This document shows positions 34,512 through 42,790 of a DNA stretch of 44,276 bases, one piece after another. The translations under genes and the position numbers were made by a program. Source of the DNA: an uncultured Armatimonadota bacterium (lineage in GTDB: Bacteria; Armatimonadota; Fimbriimonadia; Fimbriimonadales; Fimbriimonadaceae); contig CAIUHP010000062.1 in NCBI GenBank assembly GCA_903899015.1, positions 1 to 44,276 on the forward strand, given 5' to 3'. The notes beneath the pieces are model-generated. The model did not search any database. It saw only the letters and a list, made by a program, of their open reading frames with translations, and was not told the DNA's origin. Position 1 is the first letter of the stretch. Each line of letters opens with the position of its first letter.

Positions 34512-35402
34512 ATGGATCGTTCTCAGCATCAAGACATCCGGATAGGCACTCTTGCTTCCCTATCCGGAGCTCCCAATTATCTTCGTCAAATCATTCCTCA
34601 TGGGTTTGAATCTTTTGAACTCACTGCTTGGATGCATGTAGGTGATCTCGATCTCCCGGCCCTAGCAAAGGAAACTCTCGATGTCTGCGGCGATCAGGCG
34701 ATTATCAGTAGCATCGGTGTCTACGGAAATCCGCTCCAAGACGAAGAAACGGTTCGTGGATGGGAAAGGCTGATTCTCTCGGCAAATGAATTTGGATGCA
34801 ATGTTGTCTGCGGATTTGCGGGTGCGGTTGAGAGCCTACCGGTCGACGAGAATATGTCCCGCTTCAAGGAAGTTTGGGGACCACTAGCCAAGTTGGCCGA
34901 AGACAACGGCGTACGAATCGCTTTTGAAAACTGCGACATGGGCGGAACGTGGTCTTCGCCTAAATGGAATATCGCTCACTCTCCTCGCGCTTGGGAGATG
35001 ATGTTTAACACCGTTGAAAGTACCTCCTTAGGGCTGGAGTGGGAACCCTGCCACCAGATGGTTTCCCTTGTGGACCCGATCGCCAATCTTCGCCAATGGG
35101 TCGGCAAGGTCTTCCACGTTCACGGAAAGGATGCGACGATTCAATGGGATGTGATCAAGAAAGATGGCCTACGCGGAGGACAACCCGTGGTTCATCATCG
35201 CACCCCTGGTTTTGGCGATACTAACTGGACGGACATCATTTCCATCTTGAGATTGGCAGGATTCCAAGGAGCCATCGACATCGAAGGTTGGCATGATCCG
35301 GTGTATCGAGATGAGTTGGAGATGACTGGTCAGGTTCACAGCCTAAAGTATCTGCAGGCTTGCCGGGGCGGCTCGTATATTCCCAACCCTACGACAAATT
35401 AG
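34512..35402 (+). CDS. sugar phosphate isomerase/epimerase (AP endonuclease 2-like TIM barrel)
   Basis: A 296-residue xylose-isomerase-like TIM barrel. Expected metal ligands are visible: Glu in IAFENCDMGG, an Asp/His segment in GLEWEPCHQM, HVHGKDA, and Glu in DIEGWHDP near the end. The family covers sugar isomerases, epimerases and inositol-catabolic enzymes, so the substrate is not clear. No signal peptide. It ends before a strong bidirectional terminator. The gene before it is the S9 peptidase, 33 bp away. Confidence 0.85.
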   Translation: MDRSQHQDIRIGTLASLSGAPNYLRQIIPHGFESFELTAWMHVGDLDLPALAKETLDVCGDQAIISSIGVYGNPLQDEETVRGWERLILSANEFGCNVVCGFAGAVESLPVDENMSRFKEVWGPLAKLAEDNGVRIAFENCDMGGTWSSPKWNIAHSPRAWEMMFNTVESTSLGLEWEPCHQMVSLVDPIANLRQWVGKVFHVHGKDATIQWDVIKKDGLRGGQPVVHHRTPGFGDTNWTDIISILRLAGFQGAIDIEGWHDPVYRDELEMTGQVHSLKYLQACRGGSYIPNPTTN

Positions 35403-35430
35403 TCTCAACCTACGAAGGGCCATAAAAATA

Positions 35431-35462
35431 AAGGACCGGGAAAAATAAACTTCCCGGTCCTT
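35431..35462. terminator. bidirectional intrinsic terminator
   Basis: AAGGACCGGGAA at 35431-35442 pairs with TTCCCGGTCCTT at 35451-35462 around an 8-base AT-rich loop, flanked by A-rich and T-rich sequence. It serves two convergent genes. Confidence 0.88.
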
Positions 35463-35482
35463 TTCCTTATTGAGGTTGCTGT

Positions 35483-36343
35483 TTAGTCAACCACGTCAAC
35501 GGTGACTTCGGGCACGATACCAATCTCGCTTCCCTTCTTCAAGAAAAGTCGAATAGAAGTAATTCCTTCGTCTCCCATGTCAAGTGTGCGGTTGTTTACG
35601 TACATTCCCACAAACTCGTCGCTTGTTGGAACGTCCATGCCTCGTGCGAATTGAAGTGCATGGTCCAAAGCCTTCGTACGATTATTCAAGCCGGCTGAGA
35701 TCGATTCTCTCATGCAGCGACTGACTTCTACCACTGCTTCAGGACCGAGATCTTTTCGAACGACGTTAACGCCGAGCGGAAGCGGTAGGCCGGTTAGTCC
35801 CTTCCACCATACTCCCATGTCGGCGATCAGCTTCAAGCCGTCTCGCTCGTAAGTTAGCTGACCTTCGTGGATGATGAGACCGGCATCGTATCTGCCGTCC
35901 AAAATCGCGGGGATGATGTCGTCAAAGTTGACGACTTCGAATTTTGGCTTCACGTTTGGTCCGAATTGATCGGCAAAGTACAGGTTCAAGGCCAGGTATG
36001 CCGATGTTTGGAGCCCTGGTACCGCGATGACTGTTTCTTTGAGTTCGTCTGGAGTCAAAGCCTTTTTGGAAACGATCATCGGACCGTAATTCTCGCCAAA
36101 CGAACCGCCATGACGAAGCAAGGCATATTTATCGGCAACGTGTGAGAAAGCGTGAACGGAAATGGCAGTCGACTCTAACTTCCCTTCCATCGCCCATTCG
36201 TTTAGGGTTTGAATGTCTCGAAGAATGTGCTCGAATTCGTAGTTTGACTTCACCTCACCGCTGGCAAGCCCCCAGAACATAAAGGCATCGTCAGAGTCAG
36301 GAGAATGTCCAAGTCGAATCTTGGTTGGGGTCGTCGTACTCAC
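35483..36343 (-). CDS. mqnD: menaquinone biosynthesis MqnA/MqnD-family protein, probably MqnD
   Basis: A 286-residue periplasmic-binding-protein fold of the MqnA/MqnD family. The N-terminal RLGHSPDSDDAFMFWGL and EGKLESTAISVHAF are typical, as are the IIHEGQLTYERDG and GLPLPLGVNVV segments. MqnD turns cyclic dehypoxanthine futalosine into 1,4-dihydroxy-6-naphthoate in the futalosine route to menaquinone; MqnA is a chorismate dehydratase of the same fold. The DDAFMF form and the IHEGQ motif favour MqnD. GTG start with TAAAAT six bases upstream. No other mqn genes are adjacent. Confidence 0.82.
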   Translation of the reverse strand: MSTTTPTKIRLGHSPDSDDAFMFWGLASGEVKSNYEFEHILRDIQTLNEWAMEGKLESTAISVHAFSHVADKYALLRHGGSFGENYGPMIVSKKALTPDELKETVIAVPGLQTSAYLALNLYFADQFGPNVKPKFEVVNFDDIIPAILDGRYDAGLIIHEGQLTYERDGLKLIADMGVWWKGLTGLPLPLGVNVVRKDLGPEAVVEVSRCMRESISAGLNNRTKALDHALQFARGMDVPTSDEFVGMYVNNRTLDMGDEGITSIRLFLKKGSEIGIVPEVTVDVVD

Positions 36344-36349
36344 TGATCT

Positions 36350-36355
36350 ATTTTA
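36350..36355 (-). promoter_or_regulatory. probable -10 box of mqnD (leaderless)
   Basis: On the minus strand TAAAAT is followed by six bases and the GTG at 36343. No Shine-Dalgarno sequence. Confidence 0.45.
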
Positions 36356-36433
36356 CTTTCAAATTTCTTTGAAAGTTACTGATTCACCCGATCTTCTTCT
36401 ACTCAAACCGTAAATTACCATTCTTAGCATCTG

Positions 36434-37207
36434 ATGCGACAAACTGGTAACGTGCCGCGAAAGCCCTCTGTAAGCCCAAGCAAAATAACGACTTATCTTG
36501 CCTGTCCAGTAAAGTTTCGATATACGTACCTGGACCCGCGAGCTCGATGGCTTTTGCGATCGAAGAGCTACTATTCCTTTGGCACGACTCTCCACCGAGT
36601 GCTTCAGCGGTTTCACGACTCGGGCGATACTGGCGTTGAAACAACTTCTGAGGTCTTGGCTGCCTACGAAGAAAGTTGGATTGACGCGGGATACAACTCG
36701 GCCGAGGAGATGGCAGAAGCATTTGGAGAAGGTCGACAGATTTTGGAGCGCTACGTCGGCGACGCCCTAAGTCAACCAACGGGGGCTAAAACCCTTTTTG
36801 TCGAACGACAATTCCGCTTCGACTTTGGTGACTTCGTCTTAATCGGTCGAGTGGACCGGGTGGACGAATATGAAGATGGCACGTTAGAAGTCGTCGACTA
36901 CAAATCTGGCCGTCAGTCGGTAACTGACGAAGATGTCGCTGCCGATATCGCGATGAACTGCTACCAGTTGCTTCTGAAGAAGAAATTCCCGGACCGCAAC
37001 GTACGTTCAAGAATTATTGCCCTTCGAAGTGCCAGTTCAGCCTCTCATTCTATGAGTGACATCGAGCTAGAAGAGTTTGAGCGAGACATCTCGATGATTG
37101 CTCGCGAGATCATCACTGAGAATTTTGACGAACGAAAACCTGTCCGTAAACCCATGTGCGAGTCATGTGACTTCCTCGTGATTTGCCAACAGGACCCCGA
37201 TTTCTGA
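36434..37207 (+). CDS. PD-(D/E)XK nuclease with Fe-S cysteines (RecB/Cas4-like)
   Basis: A 257-residue nuclease. The N-terminal SPSKITTYLACPVKFRY motif includes Cys24 and the C-terminus has MCESCDFLVIC, together the C...CxxCx5C pattern of a [4Fe-4S] cluster as in AddB and Cas4. The active site is His in TTLHRVL, GRVDRVD and EVVDYKSGR (D-x-K), with a QxxxY-like motif in MNCYQLLLKK. No helicase or Cas genes are close and no repeat array is seen, so a stand-alone DNA repair role is more likely than CRISPR adaptation. Confidence 0.85.
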   Translation: MRQTGNVPRKPSVSPSKITTYLACPVKFRYTYLDPRARWLLRSKSYYSFGTTLHRVLQRFHDSGDTGVETTSEVLAAYEESWIDAGYNSAEEMAEAFGEGRQILERYVGDALSQPTGAKTLFVERQFRFDFGDFVLIGRVDRVDEYEDGTLEVVDYKSGRQSVTDEDVAADIAMNCYQLLLKKKFPDRNVRSRIIALRSASSASHSMSDIELEEFERDISMIAREIITENFDERKPVRKPMCESCDFLVICQQDPDF

Positions 37208-37211
37208 AGCG

Positions 37212-38387
37212 TCAGTTGCCAGGCAAGATACGAACCGTAGCTCCGTTTAAGATTCCCGTCGCCTGATCCTTCAAGTCTTCCAGCGTGACATGGCTCATTG
37301 ACTCAAGCATGCCCATGGGACTCCAAGGCTTGCCCGTCTTCATCATCCAGTAACCCGCCAAGAAAGTTCGATCTTCTAGTGAGGTGCCGGCGGGCGAGTT
37401 TCCAAGCACATACAACGGACTGAAAGGCACGTTTCGGTCGAGCACCGCGGAAGCCATCCCAAGCGCACGCGCAAGGTCCGCTGCGTTCCAATTTTTGACG
37501 TCCTCCATCAGATCCGACTTGATCGTTTCAACTTTTTGAGAGATATCGTCGGTTGGTTTCATGGCAATGACGATCTGAGGTTGCCAGCCATCTAGGGTTG
37601 GCAGCAAAACTGCTTCCTGGCGGTAGCTCCAACCATGCTTCTCGCGAACGACGCGAAAAAGACTCGCTCCTTTGCCGCTTCCCAAAGCGAACATCGCAAG
37701 AGCTTCGGTCGAAAGTGCGGCATCTCCCGAAGGAATTGAAGAGCCGGCAAGTGTGATCACGGAGACTGCGGAAGTGTTATGCAAGAGTTGGGTTGGCACC
37801 GATTCATCGAAGTACCCCTTTGGTTTGGGGCCCGGGCTCCAAGCCTCCATTCGACGTTCCCACTTATCTTGAGCGTCGCCAGGAACGATTTTGCCTCCAA
37901 CTGCGAGCATCAAGTTCTCGGGCCGAATTACGCGATGGTAGAGCGCTTGGGCTTCGTCTGGACCAAGCTTGACCGCGGGATATTCAATAGGATTGAGGGC
38001 TGCCGACCAGTAATCGGGGCGCTCAATTTCAGATGCGGCAGCGTCCAGATTCTCTTGGAAAAGGCTAGCCTTTCGGACGAGTGACTCCATGAGGCTGAGT
38101 CCAGCCGCTACGTTATCTGGCTGAACCGAGGCGGAAATGCGAATGACGTCGTTTGTCAGATGACATTGGACCGGCTGTCCGGAAGTCACCACCAACATCT
38201 CGCGGCGCGCATAGTCTTCCGTCTGCTTAGGAATCGCTTTGACGATTATCTGAAGCTTCGCCAGATCCTTCGCACCGAGTTTGGGAATCCTAATGATGGC
38301 CTGAATGGTGACCTCATGCGCGGTAGCATCAGGAATCTCGACGACGCTCGAGCTTGCAACGACAGTCGAAAGCAAAAGAGCAATCAT
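37212..38387 (-). CDS. M16-like peptidase paralogue lacking zinc motif
   Basis: A 391-residue protein with a signal peptide (about 1-14) and the M16 fold, best seen in the C-terminal KHGWSYRQEAVLLP region, which matches the R/Y substrate-binding motif. It has no HxxEH anywhere, so it cannot hold zinc. It overlaps the active paralogue upstream by 4 bp (38384-38387), the arrangement of bacterial paired M16 proteins where one subunit is catalytic and the other supports the chamber. Periplasmic. Confidence 0.82.
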   Translation of the reverse strand: MIALLLSTVVASSSVVEIPDATAHEVTIQAIIRIPKLGAKDLAKLQIIVKAIPKQTEDYARREMLVVTSGQPVQCHLTNDVIRISASVQPDNVAAGLSLMESLVRKASLFQENLDAAASEIERPDYWSAALNPIEYPAVKLGPDEAQALYHRVIRPENLMLAVGGKIVPGDAQDKWERRMEAWSPGPKPKGYFDESVPTQLLHNTSAVSVITLAGSSIPSGDAALSTEALAMFALGSGKGASLFRVVREKHGWSYRQEAVLLPTLDGWQPQIVIAMKPTDDISQKVETIKSDLMEDVKNWNAADLARALGMASAVLDRNVPFSPLYVLGNSPAGTSLEDRTFLAGYWMMKTGKPWSPMGMLESMSHVTLEDLKDQATGILNGATVRILPGN

Positions 38388-39529
38388 CTTCCGTTCACCA
38401 CGATCGCATCAGAGGATCGAAAGAAGTCAACTGCGGCGGTAAATTGCTTGAAAGTCATTGCGTTAAGGTTCTCAATGAGCGTATCTGGCTTCAAATCAAT
38501 CGCATTTACGATCAACAATCCACGGATGCCTGCGATCTGTTCAGGAGTGTTTAGCATGCGGCTGATCCAGGCTTTGGCAAGGATACGTCCCCTTGAATAG
38601 AGCTGCTCCGGCTTTGCGGTGGAAACGGCTCGAGCTAATCCCGGCTTATCTTCGGAACGCCCGATCGTGATCAAACCAGGATTATTTGAAGGCGTGTAGA
38701 TGACGTAACAATGATCGGATTCTGAAGCCAGCGCTAACGCAGCAGCCAATCGAGCCACCGTTTCCGGCTTTCGAAAGCCAGGAACCGGCACCGCATACGC
38801 TAAACCTAATGCTTCAACTGTCGTGGTTCCACCGACACCTTCTTTCCGAACATGCGGGACAACCGTGGTCTTTGGAGCGCTCATAAGCAACGACGAAAAC
38901 GCATTAGTGGTTTTATCGAGGTCCAGGTCGCCGGCGACCGCAATTACCAAGTTTGAGCCTGAAAACTGGATCTTGTGAATGCTCTTGAGCATCGCAGGAG
39001 TCGCGTCCCTAATGACATCAAGGTTACCAGCCGGATCGAGTCCGCTCTCGCCATAGGCTTGAAACCATGCGGCAGCCGAGAACTTTGCTGAGTCGTCTCT
39101 TAGTGCCGCTTCTTGGTCAAGGATATCTGCCTCGTGCTTGATGGATTCGGTTGTGATATCGGGAGCTTGCATCAACTCCGTAAGGCACTTGATTCCAAGA
39201 TCCAATTTGCCAACGGGAAGACTCAACTTGAAAACCATCGCATCTCGCGTAGTTTCTGCGGTTAGGAAGCCACCCGCTCTTTCCAATCTTCGATCCAGGT
39301 CTCCTTTCGGCCCTTTAGCAATCAAATGTTCAAGCAAATGTCTGAGGCCGTTTGTAATCGGCGTTTCTTCCGTTCCCCGCGAGGACGCAAAAAGCTGAAC
39401 GGCGATCGTTTTCGCTCCCGGAACCTTTTCAACGAGAGTCACGGCTCCGTTCGGTAAAACGGTCCGAAGACGAGGCGGCTGTTCGAGAGGGACTTGAAGC
39501 GTAAGGAAACAGGCTAAGCAAGCGAGCAT
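38384..39529 (-). CDS. M16 zinc peptidase, catalytic partner
   Basis: A 381-residue exported M16 protein with a signal peptide (about 1-13). The zinc motif is HLLEH (HxxEH) near residues 65-69, with the distal ligand Glu in IKHEADILDQEAAL about 75 residues later. The C-terminal half continues in the fold. It is co-translated with the zinc-less paralogue and presumably forms a heterodimer in the periplasm that degrades short peptides. This is a separate system from the cytoplasmic M16 enzyme at 28658. Confidence 0.88.
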   Translation of the reverse strand: MLACLACFLTLQVPLEQPPRLRTVLPNGAVTLVEKVPGAKTIAVQLFASSRGTEETPITNGLRHLLEHLIAKGPKGDLDRRLERAGGFLTAETTRDAMVFKLSLPVGKLDLGIKCLTELMQAPDITTESIKHEADILDQEAALRDDSAKFSAAAWFQAYGESGLDPAGNLDVIRDATPAMLKSIHKIQFSGSNLVIAVAGDLDLDKTTNAFSSLLMSAPKTTVVPHVRKEGVGGTTTVEALGLAYAVPVPGFRKPETVARLAAALALASESDHCYVIYTPSNNPGLITIGRSEDKPGLARAVSTAKPEQLYSRGRILAKAWISRMLNTPEQIAGIRGLLIVNAIDLKPDTLIENLNAMTFKQFTAAVDFFRSSDAIVVNGR

Positions 39530-39596
39530 TTGGGTGGTCTTTCTGTCTGGCGTTTGTGAGGTGGTCTTCCCTAGACGGGTTGGTTAGCTCAATTGG

Positions 39597-40340
39597 TTAG
39601 TGGAAGTAACTTGCGCCGTTGATATCGATCACGACGCCGCTAAGGTAAGCCGCATCTTCCGAAAGGAGGAATGCAGCGGTAGCCGCACAATCTTTGGGAG
39701 AAGCCATTCGTCCAAGCGGGATCGACTCCTTGATTTGCTCGTATCGCTCTTCCATGCCCGCACGAGCCATGGCTGTATCTACCCAGCCAGGCGCGATTCC
39801 GAAAAGTTGAATGTTCTTGGGGGCAAGTTCCACCGCGAGGCTACGAGTCATATTGATGAGAGCAGCTTTGGAAGCCGCGTAAAGAGCGGCTCCGCCTTCT
39901 CCTCTAAACCCAACTCGACTGGCGACGTTGAGAATCTTTCCACCCTCCTGGGTTTCAAAATGCTTTGCAGAAGCACGGATGAGAGCAAGTGGTGATTCGA
40001 AATTCACGGCAAAGGTCTTATGGAAGTTGGCACTGAATGCAGCGTCTCCCGAGTGCAAGAAATCAAGCGGCATGTAGACACCCGCATTGTTGACGATTGC
40101 CTGGATGGGACCGTCTGCTAGCGCGGCTTCGAATAGAAGCGGGGCTTTCTTCGGGTTGGATAGGTCGGCTTGATAGATTCCCGCACACGCGCTTCCAAGC
40201 AGCTTTTCAGTTTGGTGTGCCTCGGCTTCTGAAGATGTGTAATGAATGGCGACGGACCATCCAGTTTGTGCAAGACGTTGAGCAATCGCTCGCCCGATTC
40301 CACGCGAACTACCGGTCACGAGGACCCTTTTAAACCGCAT
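39597..40340 (-). CDS. SDR-family oxidoreductase (FabG-like)
   Basis: The 247 residues form a classical short-chain dehydrogenase/reductase. The cofactor motif is TGSSRGIGRAIA (residues 10-21), NNAG is near residue 90, the catalytic Ser lies in VASRVGF, and Tyr-x3-Lys is in LYAASKAAL. An Arg following the first Gly-rich loop suggests NADPH. Length matches FabG/3-oxoacyl reductases, but the family is broad and no fatty-acid genes are nearby, so the substrate is open. TAAAAT lies six bases before ATG at 40340. Confidence 0.88.
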   Translation of the reverse strand: MRFKRVLVTGSSRGIGRAIAQRLAQTGWSVAIHYTSSEAEAHQTEKLLGSACAGIYQADLSNPKKAPLLFEAALADGPIQAIVNNAGVYMPLDFLHSGDAAFSANFHKTFAVNFESPLALIRASAKHFETQEGGKILNVASRVGFRGEGGAALYAASKAALINMTRSLAVELAPKNIQLFGIAPGWVDTAMARAGMEERYEQIKESIPLGRMASPKDCAATAAFLLSEDAAYLSGVVIDINGASYFH

Positions 40341-40346
40341 GAACCG

Positions 40347-40352
40347 ATTTTA
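40347..40352 (-). promoter_or_regulatory. probable -10 box of SDR gene (leaderless)
   Basis: On the minus strand TAAAAT, six bases, then ATG at 40340; no Shine-Dalgarno sequence. Confidence 0.45.
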
Positions 40353-40396
40353 CCGGTTTGGACAATCTCACTACCAAAGGGCAGCCGGACTGGTTG

Positions 40397-41197
40397 CTAC
40401 ATGCCGACGCCGGTGTAATGTTTCAGACCTTTCGACCACAGAACTCGTGAGACCACGTAACAGACGGCAATCCAAGCCGCTTGGGTCATCAGAACGTTGG
40501 TGATCCCGGAACCGGTCACGCGACCGATCAAAATCTCGGTCGGCGCGCCCGTCATAAAGTAAAACGGGAAAAGCTTAGCCAACTTGCCTGCCCAGTCCGG
40601 CAACATCGCAATCGGAAAGAGCTGTCCCGAAAGAAAGAGCATCGGAATGTAGTAGAGCTCAAAAATCGACGTGACCTCTTGAGTGAACAAGGCCAGCATC
40701 GCCATCATCATGACAAAGGTAAAGCTCACCAAGTGCCCCATGAAAACCGACAAAAGGAAAGCCGGGCTAACATGCACGACCGCGTGGGTCAGTAATCCTC
40801 GATAGGCGAAGAGAAGGGCAAAGAAAAATGGCGCAAACAGCACAGGGCGGATCACCCGCCATGACAGGTTACGAAAGAAGTTGAGCTGGTAGAAGCTCAT
40901 GGGTCGAAGCAACATCGTTGAGAACTGCCCCTCTTTGATCTCCATCGCGAGTTCCCACATGATGTGGCTCATGATGAAGCTGCCCAAAAATAGCATGCAG
41001 AGATAGTAAAGGATGAAGTCACTTGAGGTGAAACCACCTAACGGTCCCGACTTACTTGCGGCGGCCCAAACAAGCGGCATGGTGACGGCGGTAGCGACGT
41101 CGGTCGTCACCCAAATGAGCCCACTAGCCCGATAGGCGATTCCATCCTGGAAGTAGATCGAAAAGACCGCCCTCCATTTCCGCAGTGTCGCCGTCAT
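40397..41197 (-). CDS. ABC-2 type transporter permease
   Basis: A 266-residue integral membrane protein with about six helices and an amphipathic start. MTATLRKWRAVFSIYFQDGIAYRAS and the loop KEGQFSTMLLRPMSFYQ match the ABC-2/DUF990 permeases that form drug or polysaccharide exporters with a separate ATPase. No ATPase gene is next to it: the 3' neighbour is an SDR and the 5' neighbour a pseudopilin gene. The partner probably lies elsewhere. Substrate unknown. Confidence 0.82.
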   Translation of the reverse strand: MTATLRKWRAVFSIYFQDGIAYRASGLIWVTTDVATAVTMPLVWAAASKSGPLGGFTSSDFILYYLCMLFLGSFIMSHIMWELAMEIKEGQFSTMLLRPMSFYQLNFFRNLSWRVIRPVLFAPFFFALLFAYRGLLTHAVVHVSPAFLLSVFMGHLVSFTFVMMMAMLALFTQEVTSIFELYYIPMLFLSGQLFPIAMLPDWAGKLAKLFPFYFMTGAPTEILIGRVTGSGITNVLMTQAAWIAVCYVVSRVLWSKGLKHYTGVGM

Positions 41198-41268
41198 AGA
41201 CGTTGATTATTGCGCAAGGCACAAGTAGATCGGCGCGAGGTGTGCATTCAAATGACGACAATTCTCGC

Positions 41269-41937
41269 CTAGAACTTTCCAAATTTTCCGTCGGTGTGAT
41301 CGTATCGACCGTAGACTAACCTGCCATCCATGCAGACCGCATTATACATTTGACCATGGGCACCAAAAAACTGAGGTTGCCATCCTCCGCCGGGTAAATC
41401 CTTTTTGTCTGCGAATGACTTATCTCCAGCGTATACGCGAAAACTGGGTTCATCAATTTGGGAAATTGTATAAGTAGTGCCGCCCCCTTTGGCTGGGTAA
41501 CCCGAACCAACATCGGAGTGCACAAAATACGATGTGTATTTGAATGTATCTCCTGTGAAGTCCTTTGTATCACCCCCAAAATACTGATCAGAAGGGCAAC
41601 GAAAAACTGGCTTTGAGGCTCCATATACGCCTAAAGCTTCCATCCAAGCTTGAGTTCCCGACATGGGCTCCGGGTGTGTGCGCCAATCCCTTTGGTCGGT
41701 CGTTAAGAACGCGGGAACTAAATCATCATTGTCGTTGGCATAGGTCAGCATTGCTTTACCGATCTGCCCCAGATTTGATCCACATACAGAGGCCTTCCCC
41801 CTTCGGAAGACCATTATCGCAACGGTCGTAGTCAATCCTGTAAGGATCGCAATAATTCCAAACACGACCATCAGTTCGATGAGGGATGCTCCTCTGACGA
41901 TGGTTCTTCGAGATTCTTTATGCTGAATATTGGACAC
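41269..41937 (-). CDS. H-X9-DG type pseudopilin
   Basis: A 222-residue protein. A basic leader ends in the prepilin cleavage site RG|ASLIELMVVFGIIAIL with Glu at +5. The C-terminal part has the H-X9-DG motif (HGQMYNAVCMDG) seen in many pseudopilins of Planctomycetes and Armatimonadota. The first possible start (TTG 42024) adds a long odd leader; GTG at 41937 has AGGAG seven bases upstream and gives a normal short leader, so it is preferred. Likely role: filament or secretion system component. Confidence 0.85.
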   Translation of the reverse strand: MSNIQHKESRRTIVRGASLIELMVVFGIIAILTGLTTTVAIMVFRRGKASVCGSNLGQIGKAMLTYANDNDDLVPAFLTTDQRDWRTHPEPMSGTQAWMEALGVYGASKPVFRCPSDQYFGGDTKDFTGDTFKYTSYFVHSDVGSGYPAKGGGTTYTISQIDEPSFRVYAGDKSFADKKDLPGGGWQPQFFGAHGQMYNAVCMDGRLVYGRYDHTDGKFGKF

Positions 41938-42075
41938 GAATTGTGCTCCTGGCTGCACTCTTAAGCTAAGGTCACCGCTTATGGCATTAGTCTTTCTGAA
42001 TGCGCCTGTCTGGTAAATATCCAAAGCACAGGCGCTGCTTTCTCCAAGTTTTTCAATACCTAACTTGGATAACTT

Positions 42076-42459
42076 CTAGTTAACTGGGGGTGGTGAACCA
42101 TTTAATGCTGGCTCGCAAGATTGATGAAACTCATTTCCATTAGCCGTGATGCTAGTGCAACTCGAATCCGTCATCTTTTGGAACCAACAAGTCAAGTTGA
42201 GACAGGTTCCTGAGGCGCAACCACGGGCACTCTCGTGCCACCATTTGACGTATCCATTATTGGGGTATGTCATACAGCCAGTGGGACATGCAGAAGATCC
42301 AGTACATCCAGCACCACCTTCTGGACTTAGGTGATGAATCGGATTACTAGCTCCAAGAGCAATAATGACGCCAACAGTAAGACCATAGGTAGCTGCGATT
42401 AACCTAGCACCTCGAAACCACCGTGCCTTTCTTACTACAAATAAACTATCTGTCTTCAT
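42076..42459 (-). CDS. small cysteine-rich exported protein
   Basis: A 127-residue protein. A basic N-terminus is followed by one hydrophobic segment (about 20-37, AATYGLTVGVIIALG), an uncleaved anchor or signal peptide. The remaining 85 residues hold eight cysteines (GC, AC, GC, GC, TC, TC, SC, SC), enough for four disulfides, and are rich in Gly, Ser, Asn and Trp. No known family recognised. It lies just upstream of the pseudopilin on the same strand. A TACAGT box nine bases before ATG at 42459 may be its -10. Confidence 0.6.
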   Translation of the reverse strand: MKTDSLFVVRKARWFRGARLIAATYGLTVGVIIALGASNPIHHLSPEGGAGCTGSSACPTGCMTYPNNGYVKWWHESARGCASGTCLNLTCWFQKMTDSSCTSITANGNEFHQSCEPALNGSPPPVN

Positions 42460-42790
42460 AACAGCAACACTGTATCACAATTCATACACGTTCACAACCA
42501 TTAATTACTTTTTTTTGCATTACGCTCACGTTGAATATCTTTTAAATTCGGGAACTCATTCCACTTCTACCAATGCTAATTGAATGCAACACAGTGCCGA
42601 ATTGCTTCGGACCATAATTAGGGTGCATGGACCGCTCGAAAGTGATCACCCTACCGGAAATAAATGATCACTGTACCGCTGGAAAGTGATCACTTTGCCG
42701 GAAATAGATGATCACCCTAACTGTCCAAAGTGATCACTCGTTTTCGAGTTTGTCGGTTGGTTCCTGAGCATCCTCTTTCGTGATCGAAAG
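42460..42790 (+). other. intergenic region with left end of IS21-family element
   Basis: 331 bp without a gene. The first about 150 bp are AT-rich with no clear feature. From about 42610 the sequence becomes the repeat-bearing left end of the mobile element. The exact outer end cannot be fixed because the right end is outside the window. Confidence 0.6.
42632..42737 (+). repeat. five phased TGATCAC repeats (IS21 end, IstA-binding type)
   Basis: TGATCAC occurs at 42643, 42665, 42687, 42709 and 42731, exactly 22 bp apart. Odd copies carry AAAG before it and even copies carry AAATAAA/GATAGA-type sequence, giving a 44-bp superunit (42632 and 42676). The third copy is a 14-bp palindrome (AAAGTGATCACTTT). 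IS21 elements have such multiple end repeats that bind the transposase. Confidence 0.75.

Noticed and set aside
36434-37207. Cas4 of a CRISPR system
   Set aside because: No repeat-spacer array and no other cas genes are in the window; the nuclease fits a general RecB/Cas4-type family.
39584-39600. tRNA D-arm-like sequence (TAGCTCAATTGGTTAG) between M16 and SDR genes
   Set aside because: Only the D-arm pattern is present. There is no anticodon arm or T-arm after it, and it overlaps the SDR stop codon, so it is chance or a small tRNA remnant at most.
41938-42024. Long N-terminal extension of the pseudopilin from TTG at 42024
   Set aside because: GTG at 41937 has AGGAG at proper spacing and gives a normal short prepilin leader.
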